Source: Saccharospirillum sp.
Lineage (GTDB): Bacteria; Pseudomonadota; Gammaproteobacteria; Pseudomonadales; Natronospirillaceae
Length of the DNA: 64,000 bases
Direction of reading: 5' to 3'
NCBI GenBank assembly: GCA_018402545.1
Contig: JAGYIL010000001.1
Span: 1,860,001 to 1,924,000, forward strand
Below are positions 59,432-64,000 of this stretch, piece by piece. How positions within the stretch are numbered: position 1 is the first letter of the stretch; each line of letters begins with the position of its first letter. A program made the position numbers and the translations under genes. The notes beneath the pieces are model-generated. The model made no database searches. It was not told where the DNA came from and was given only the letters and a program-made list of their open reading frames with translations.

Positions 59432-59911
59432 ATGAATTCCTGGATACTCTACAGCCTGGCGCTCGTCGCCATAGTCATCATTGCCGTTCTAGCCACCGTT
59501 GCCTGGCGCCTGCAGCGCCAGGTTCGCGAGCAAGAGCTCGCCCGCGAGAAAGCCCAGGCCGCTTACGATCAGAAAACCGAAGCGCGCCGGGCGTTTGTGC
59601 TGCAAAGCCTGGAAATCATTTCGACTAACGTGCTCGAAGAAGACCTGAACCTGACCGAGGCGACCATTCGCTGCAAGATCCTGCTTGACTCACTGGAGCT
59701 GCCGGAAGCAGAGCGTCAGTCGTATCAGGTACTCGATCAGGTATTCGACCAGGTGCAGGGGTTCGATACCCACCAGGCCCGCAAAGACCTGACCCCGGCA
59801 GAGCGCCATCGCCAGGATCAGCAACGCGAAAAGATAGAGTCGGAATTTGAAGCCGCACTGAAAGACTGCTTCACTCGCCTACAACAAATCAACCGGGCGA
59901 CGATTCAATAG
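59432..59911 (+). CDS. DUF2489 family membrane-anchored protein
   Basis: The 159-aa protein has an N-terminal membrane helix (WILYSLALVAIVIIAVLATVAW), a basic coiled-coil start (RLQRQVREQELAREKAQ), and a helical domain with TEATIRCKILLDSLELP and VLDQVFDQVQGFDTHQARKDL. It resembles the gammaproteobacterial DUF2489 family. Its function is unknown. It stands alone, with palindromic element B just downstream. Confidence 0.75.
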   Translation: MNSWILYSLALVAIVIIAVLATVAWRLQRQVREQELAREKAQAAYDQKTEARRAFVLQSLEIISTNVLEEDLNLTEATIRCKILLDSLELPEAERQSYQVLDQVFDQVQGFDTHQARKDLTPAERHRQDQQREKIESEFEAALKDCFTRLQQINRATIQ

Positions 59912-59918
59912 CAGAATC

Positions 59919-60030
59919 GCGAAGGGCGGCATGAGTGCTTATGTGGGGGCGCCGTGAATACGTCCATGTAGGCTTAACTTCGGCTCCATGCCTCAGATAC
60001 CCCCACATAAACACTCATGCCGCCCGTCGC
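59919..60030. repeat. Core-sharing palindromic element B
   Basis: Arms starting GCGAAGGGCGGCATGAGTGC (59919) and ending CACTCATGCCGCCCGTCGC (60030) are inverted repeats of about 30 bp. The core CGCCGTGAATACGTCCATG (59950-59968) is the complement form of the 19-mer in elements A, C and D (15 of 19 match A). It lies between convergent genes. Confidence 0.85.
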
Positions 60031-60071
60031 TTAGCTCTAGCCAATTTGAGAATCATAAAGCCAAACCTAGT

Positions 60072-60548
60072 CTATTCACCTGCCCTTGGCACCCTCAAAC
60101 GATAACTAAGCACAGCGCGTTCACCAGCAGGCAAGCTGTAGATCAGCCACTGGATATAGCCAATCTCATTGGCGGGCATCTCGACACCGGCCGGGAAGAA
60201 CGTATTGCCGTTGCGTGACAGGCGAAACTCACCGTCGCGACCGTCCAGCTTGAACGAGCCTTCTATTAGCTGAGCGCCACCGGTTGGTACGGTATTCACC
60301 AGCAATAAATCCGTGAGTGTCTGATTACCAATATTAACCGCCTCGACTTCCAGCTCCAGCAGATCGCCAGGGCGGGCTTCGGTGATTTCAGCACGATTAA
60401 AATTGGTGTCACCTTCTGCTTTGGTTAAGCGGTAGAAGGTTTCTTTTACCTCGATCTGGCTTTCAGCAAGGGCGCCGACACTGATCAGGCACAGCAGGGT
60501 TACCAGCCAGAGGCGGGGGTGTTTCGTCCAATCGAGCGTCCACTTCAT
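60072..60548 (-). CDS. Secreted DUF11-like protein
   Basis: The 158-aa protein has a signal sequence (LWLVTLLCLISVGALA) and an Ig-like beta domain of the DUF11/conserved-repeat type (ARPGDLLELEVEAVNIGNQTLTDLLLVNTVPTG). It is probably periplasmic or surface-exposed. There is no recognised function and no operon partner. Confidence 0.75.
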   Translation of the reverse strand: MKWTLDWTKHPRLWLVTLLCLISVGALAESQIEVKETFYRLTKAEGDTNFNRAEITEARPGDLLELEVEAVNIGNQTLTDLLLVNTVPTGGAQLIEGSFKLDGRDGEFRLSRNGNTFFPAGVEMPANEIGYIQWLIYSLPAGERAVLSYRLRVPRAGE

Positions 60549-60689
60549 GAGTCCCTCCCGAGAATCTGCACGGTCACTATAAAAACATAGTATCCATATA
60601 TGACCGACTTTACACCGGTTGCACTCAGCTTAACGAGCTCTGGTGACATGAGTTGGAAACTCGCCATCAATCAACCACCTAATACTCAA

Positions 60690-60867
60690 GGACCATCGGG
60701 TGCGCCTACTGGAGGCCGTTAGACAACAGGGACTAAAACGCCAGGAGCGTTTTAGCACGAGCGCAGTGAGCCCGAAGGGTGAACCCCATGGATGGGGTTC
60801 ATATCTTGTCTCCGAGCCCCCATGGAAGGGTTTACGGCGTGCCTCCAGTAGGCGTGCGCGATGGTCC
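60690..60867. repeat. Core-sharing palindromic element C
   Basis: Arms at 60690-60716 and 60841-60867 (GGACCATCG...CCTACTGGAGG and complement) enclose three features: hairpin CTAAAACGC/GCGTTTTAG, the palindrome GAACCCCATGGATGGGGTTC, and the core CATGGAAGGGTTTACGGCG (60821-60839). It lies between rdgC and the DUF11-like gene, both on the minus strand. No convincing gene is present in 60549-60953. Confidence 0.85.
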
Positions 60868-60953
60868 GACTGGCTACCAATTAAGGGTTGGCAATAGACC
60901 AAGTTACCCTGCGAATTTCTGACTCATGGCACCAGAGCGAACCACTAGACGAA

Positions 60954-61841
60954 TCAGATACCGGTGTCACGCCATTGCGGGGCCAGTTTGACCAGCCAGT
61001 CGGTCAGGGCGTCGGACATCAGCAGCGCATCGGTGCGGGGGTCATCGGAGTCGGCGCTTTGCTCGATCAGGGTGTCGGTGAACTTCAGGCGCTTCAGCGT
61101 GAAGGTATCGTCGATGACGGCCTGGCAGTTATCGTTCAGCACGATGCCCATCTGGCGGATACGCATGCCGCTGTCGAGCGAATGGGCGATTTCCGGGGCA
61201 TCCAGATCGAGGTTGCGGTAGCGTGCCTTGATCGTCGGGTCGTCGGCCATCACCAGTTCCAGGTCTTCCAGCAGTTCGGTGCCTTCCGGGCGGCGTTCGG
61301 GCTGCTGAAACCACTCAGTCAGAATGGCGCTGCCAGCGACGGATTTGCCAACGGGAATGACCGGCAGCGAACCTATGCTTTCGCGCAGGTGAGCGGTGAA
61401 GTCATCGGCATTTTTTTCGCTGGCGGCGTTGATCACCAGCCACTGGTGCTTCAGGTCGATCCAGGCGCTGGTGCGGCGGGTTTTGTGAAAGGCCCGGGGC
61501 AGCAGCTCGGCACGCAATTGCTCTTTGAGAGCCTCTTTTTCCTTGCGTCCCGGGCGGCGGCCTTCGGCTTCTTCGACGGCGTCTATTTTTTCCGCCAGTT
61601 GTTCGTTTAGCACACTCGCCGGGAGTATTTTTTCCTGAACCTGGGCGGTGATGAACAGGCGATCGCCGACTTCCTCGCACAGCATCTGGCTGTCCTTGAA
61701 TGGGGCGACCCAGCCAAAAGCGCTTTCCTGAAGGGCCGTCAGGCCAGTGAAGGGCGTTTGAGCCAGTTTTTCGTTGAGTTGGTCTTCAGAACCAGACCAG
61801 GCGTCGGTGAAACGATACACACGTGCGTTTTTAAACCACAT
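60954..61841 (-). CDS. rdgC: Recombination-associated protein RdgC
   Basis: The 295-aa ring-forming DNA-binding protein limits RecA activity. The start MWFKNARVYRF, the segment GRRPGRKEKEALKEQLRAELLPRAF and the ending RFTDTLIEQ-like region (KFTDTLIEQSADSDDPRTDALLMSDALTDWLVKL) are typical. ATG 61841 was chosen because it carries the conserved N-terminus; the frame extends upstream to 61925 without homology. Confidence 0.94.
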   Translation of the reverse strand: MWFKNARVYRFTDAWSGSEDQLNEKLAQTPFTGLTALQESAFGWVAPFKDSQMLCEEVGDRLFITAQVQEKILPASVLNEQLAEKIDAVEEAEGRRPGRKEKEALKEQLRAELLPRAFHKTRRTSAWIDLKHQWLVINAASEKNADDFTAHLRESIGSLPVIPVGKSVAGSAILTEWFQQPERRPEGTELLEDLELVMADDPTIKARYRNLDLDAPEIAHSLDSGMRIRQMGIVLNDNCQAVIDDTFTLKRLKFTDTLIEQSADSDDPRTDALLMSDALTDWLVKLAPQWRDTGI

Positions 61842-61978
61842 TAAGCCAGCTTCCCATCGGCAGTCGAAATCGAAAGGGGGGCAGTGTACTGGGTTCGCCC
61901 GGCCAGCAAAACCACTTTGCCGCATCCTGCCCAGGGTTTACCCTGAGGCTGTGATGAAGCACTAAACAGGAATCTTAA

Positions 61979-62587
61979 ATGACCGTTTTACCCGGGCGCG
62001 GCTGGCCGCAGTCAGTCTCCTTGACGATCAGAATACTGCTGTCGATCTCCGGACTGTGCCTGCTGGGTTCTCTGGCCGGCGTGTCCGACTGGCTGGAGTA
62101 TCACCGCTTTGCCGTTGCCAGCGGAGACCTGTGGCGCCCGCTGACGGCCTGGGTAGCCCAGCTAAACCCGTCCCATTGGCTGGTTAACCAAGGTGGCCTG
62201 GTGTTATTGGCGTTGTTGCTGCCGGGCCAGTGGCAGCGTCAGGATACATTGGCCTTTGTATGGGTGTGGCTACTGTGCAGTCTCTGGCTGACATTCGGGC
62301 CCTATACCCAGTACGCCGGGCTCTCCGGCCTGCTTTATGGCTGGCTGATTTGGGGGCTATGGCGCAGCCCGCACTACAGCGGGCTGATTCGTTTGGTGGT
62401 AGCGCTGGTTCTGGTGACTAAAGTCGTCACTGAAAACTTGTCGGGGCCCTATCAAGGCGGGGCCAGTGGGGTCTCGGTTTTTATTCGCGGTGACATCGCC
62501 GTGCAATCGCATCTGGCAGGGCTGGTTGCCGGCTTGGTCGCCGTACTCCTAGCCTGGGGCTGGGGTGTTGCGCGCAATCGCCATTAG
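61979..62587 (+). CDS. rrtA: Rhombosortase (rhomboid-family GlyGly-CTERM protease)
   Basis: The 202-aa rhomboid-fold membrane protein has five or six helices. The likely catalytic residues are Ser116 in YAGLSGLLYG and His178 in QSHLAG, with His66-x3-Asn70 (SHWLVN) as the oxyanion loop. Size and motifs fit the rhombosortase group, which processes C-terminal GlyGly-CTERM tags on surface proteins. No GlyGly-CTERM protein is seen in this window. It overlaps the convergent LysR gene by 39 bp. Confidence 0.85.
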   Translation: MTVLPGRGWPQSVSLTIRILLSISGLCLLGSLAGVSDWLEYHRFAVASGDLWRPLTAWVAQLNPSHWLVNQGGLVLLALLLPGQWQRQDTLAFVWVWLLCSLWLTFGPYTQYAGLSGLLYGWLIWGLWRSPHYSGLIRLVVALVLVTKVVTENLSGPYQGGASGVSVFIRGDIAVQSHLAGLVAGLVAVLLAWGWGVARNRH

Positions 62588-63430
62588 TGCCTCGGCCCCT
62601 CGGCTCAGCGTCCGCCCCTGATGCCAGATCACCCCCAGGTGTCGGGTAAGCTGCAATTGCTCAACCGGCAACACCCGCACGCTGTCGTCGATCAACCGCG
62701 GCGGCAGCAAGCTCCAGCCCAGGCCGCTGGCCACCAGCGCTCGAATGGTTTCCAGGTAGTTCACCGCCAGGGTGCGTGACAGCGGCAGGTGGTGGCGCTG
62801 GAAAGTCTGTTCGATCAGGCGGTAGGTGGTGGTCTGGGCATCCGGCAAAATGGCCCTGAAATGCACCAGTTCGTTCAGGCGTATCTTGCCCTTGCGCTGG
62901 GTCAGAGGGTGATCGGGGCTGACCACAAACTCGAGTTTGTCCGTCCACAGGGTTTCCTTGCGTAATTCCCGCGGCAGGGTCGTCGGCAGAGTAATGAACG
63001 CCAGTTCCAGGTCGCGCCGGGCGATGGCCTGCAGCGTCTGTTCGGATTCCAGAAACTGCACATCCAGATGAGCATCCGGGAACTGATCGGTCAGTGACCG
63101 CAGCAGAGGCCCGAGGTAGTGCAGGCCAATGTGATGGCTACTGGCAATGCTCAACTGCCCAACCTGATTACTGCCAGCCTGGCTAACGGCGAGGCGGGCG
63201 TCGCGAATGTCTTCCAGAATGCGACTGGCCCGGTCAACCAGCAGGCGGCCACTTTCCGTCAGATAAACATCCCGGCCTATCCGGTCGAACAGTTGCACCC
63301 CAAGCGATTGCTCCAGATTGGCAACCCGCTTGGAAATGGCCGGCTGAGTCAGAAACAGGCGTTCGGCGGCCCGGCTGAACGAGCCGGTCTCGGCCACGGC
63401 CAGAAAGGCTTCCAGGCTGGTGTGATCCAT
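62549..63430 (-). CDS. LysR-family transcriptional regulator
   Basis: The 293-aa protein has an N-terminal winged helix-turn-helix (LEAFLAVAETGSFSRAAERLFLTQPAISKRVANLEQSLG region) and a substrate-binding domain. It is divergent from leuC, as is the LysR gene beside leuC in Pseudomonas, so control of leucine synthesis is plausible. The start ATG at 63430 is 6-23 bp from a TTCC/GGAA dyad that may be its operator. The 3' end overlaps the rhombosortase gene on the opposite strand. Confidence 0.9.
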   Translation of the reverse strand: MDHTSLEAFLAVAETGSFSRAAERLFLTQPAISKRVANLEQSLGVQLFDRIGRDVYLTESGRLLVDRASRILEDIRDARLAVSQAGSNQVGQLSIASSHHIGLHYLGPLLRSLTDQFPDAHLDVQFLESEQTLQAIARRDLELAFITLPTTLPRELRKETLWTDKLEFVVSPDHPLTQRKGKIRLNELVHFRAILPDAQTTTYRLIEQTFQRHHLPLSRTLAVNYLETIRALVASGLGWSLLPPRLIDDSVRVLPVEQLQLTRHLGVIWHQGRTLSRGAEALMAIARNTPAPG

Positions 63431-63435
63431 ATGTA

Positions 63436-63453
63436 TTCCAAATAGTTATGGAA
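63436..63453. promoter_or_regulatory. Candidate LysR-type operator
   Basis: TTCCAAATAGTTATGGAA has interrupted dyad symmetry (TTCCA-N8-TGGAA) and sits just upstream of the LysR start in the divergent LysR-leuC space, the usual place for an autoregulatory site. Confidence 0.45.
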
Positions 63454-63604
63454 AATATAAAAATAATAAATTTGTATTATTCATCAGTCTACATAGACTG
63501 TGCAGCACAGACAAATACCGTGACAAAAACCAAAAATCACCAGGCGTTGAGGCCTTTGGTTACACAAGTTTCGGGGTTAAGTTCACCTCGCTGGCATTGG
63601 TCCG

Positions 63605-63703
63605 CACCGGATACCGGGTATGCCTCTGTGGGGTCGGCGTAAATCCGTCAATGGCGGTCCGACGTCTCGGGCCTAGGCCACAGAGACACACCGGTACCCG
63701 GTG
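63605..63703. repeat. Core-sharing palindromic element D
   Basis: Arms 63605-63631 and 63678-63703 (CACCGGATACCGGGTATGCC; CACACCGGTACCCGGTG) are imperfect inverted repeats around the core CGGCGTAAATCCGTCAATG (63635-63653), which in complement matches element A at 17 of 19 positions. It lies between the LysR gene and leuC, about 75 bp before the leuC start. Confidence 0.82.
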
Positions 63704-63777
63704 CTAGTCTTCTGAGCGAATTTCGAAACTGGAGTAAACGGAGGCGTCGAAGGTGGTACTCCGCAGGAGGGGACGGC

Positions 63778-64000
63778 ATGGCCGGCAAGACCTTGTACGA
63801 CAAGTTATGGGATGCTCATAAAGTATCCGAGCGTGAAGATGGCACGGCGTTGATCTATATCGACCGCCATCTGCTGCACGAAGTGACCTCGCCGCAGGCG
63901 TTTGAGGGCTTGCGGCTGGCGGGTCGCAAGCCCTGGCGGCTGGATACCAACCTGGCGACGCCGGACCATAACGTCTCTACCGATCTGGCTGAACGCCAGG
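63778..64000 (+). CDS. leuC: 3-isopropylmalate dehydratase large subunit (5' part)
   Basis: The first 74 residues ([46 protein letters not shown] in part, then [15 protein letters not shown]) match LeuC, the aconitase-family subunit of the leucine-pathway isomerase. GGAGGGGA precedes the ATG. The gene runs off the window. Confidence 0.95.
   Translation, partial: MAGKTLYDKLWDAHKVSEREDGTALIYIDRHLLHEVTSPQAFEGLRLAGRKPWRLDTNLATPDHNVSTDLAERQ

Noticed and set aside
60700-60897. 65-codon open frame between rdgC and the DUF11-like gene
   Set aside because: It lies wholly within palindromic element C and its flank and resembles no protein.

Overview
The window comes from the chromosome of a Gram-negative gammaproteobacterium, most likely Oceanospirillales or Pseudomonadales-like. 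This rests on gene order: ffs-dnaX-ybaB-recR, smc-zipA-ligA, a LysR regulator divergent from leuC, and a FliK-like/FlhB-like pair next to ccmABCDEFGHI. Lipopolysaccharide genes (lptFG, wzz-like, phosphomannomutase, galE) show an outer membrane. The genus cannot be fixed from sequence alone. Most of the window is dense, ordinary core genome with many 1-4 nt gene overlaps.

Region 1 (1-12.4 kb) holds envelope genes: the end of an ABC exporter, lptG/lptF, a Wzz-type chain-length regulator, cpsG/manB, galE and cmoM. Its intergenic spaces are filled by four clusters of one palindromic repeat, about 22 copies with a 142-149 bp period. A REP-associated tyrosine transposase (RAYT, 11296-11739) sits between two of the clusters. 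Each unit is a pair of inverted REP-like ends that begin GTGG or GTAG. This is a family of mobile palindromes together with its probable cognate enzyme.

Region 2 (12.4-25.3 kb, almost all minus strand) runs queE, a GGDEF/EAL protein, and then a tightly coupled operon. Upstream to downstream the operon is a TudS/DUF1722 protein, CPD photolyase, an NTF2-like protein, an FAD oxidoreductase, DUF1365, a cyclopropane-synthase-like methyltransferase, DUF2878, a secreted protein and a small membrane protein. The set looks like a light or singlet-oxygen stress module that repairs DNA and remodels membrane fatty acids. A chemoreceptor gene lies upstream.

Region 3 (25.4-36.7 kb) has the SRP RNA gene, dnaX, ybaB, recR, rnd, ycgL and ycgN. 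A 266 bp miniature inverted-repeat element follows, whose twin lies upstream of wzz. Then come a small membrane protein, a membrane/winged-helix protein, a VWA protein and fadD. Region 4 (36.7-44.2 kb) has an unusual dyad-symmetric 17-bp tandem array, hrpA, an alpha/beta-hydrolase without its catalytic serine, and the FlhB-like/FliK-like pair. Region 5 (44.6-64 kb) has the full cytochrome c maturation operon, smc-zipA-ligA, small conserved genes, rdgC, a rhombosortase, a LysR regulator and the start of leuC.

Four palindromic elements in region 5 share a 19-bp core but have unrelated inverted-repeat arms. With the RAYT repeats and the miniature elements, at least three families of non-autonomous palindromic DNA occupy the intergenic space of this window.
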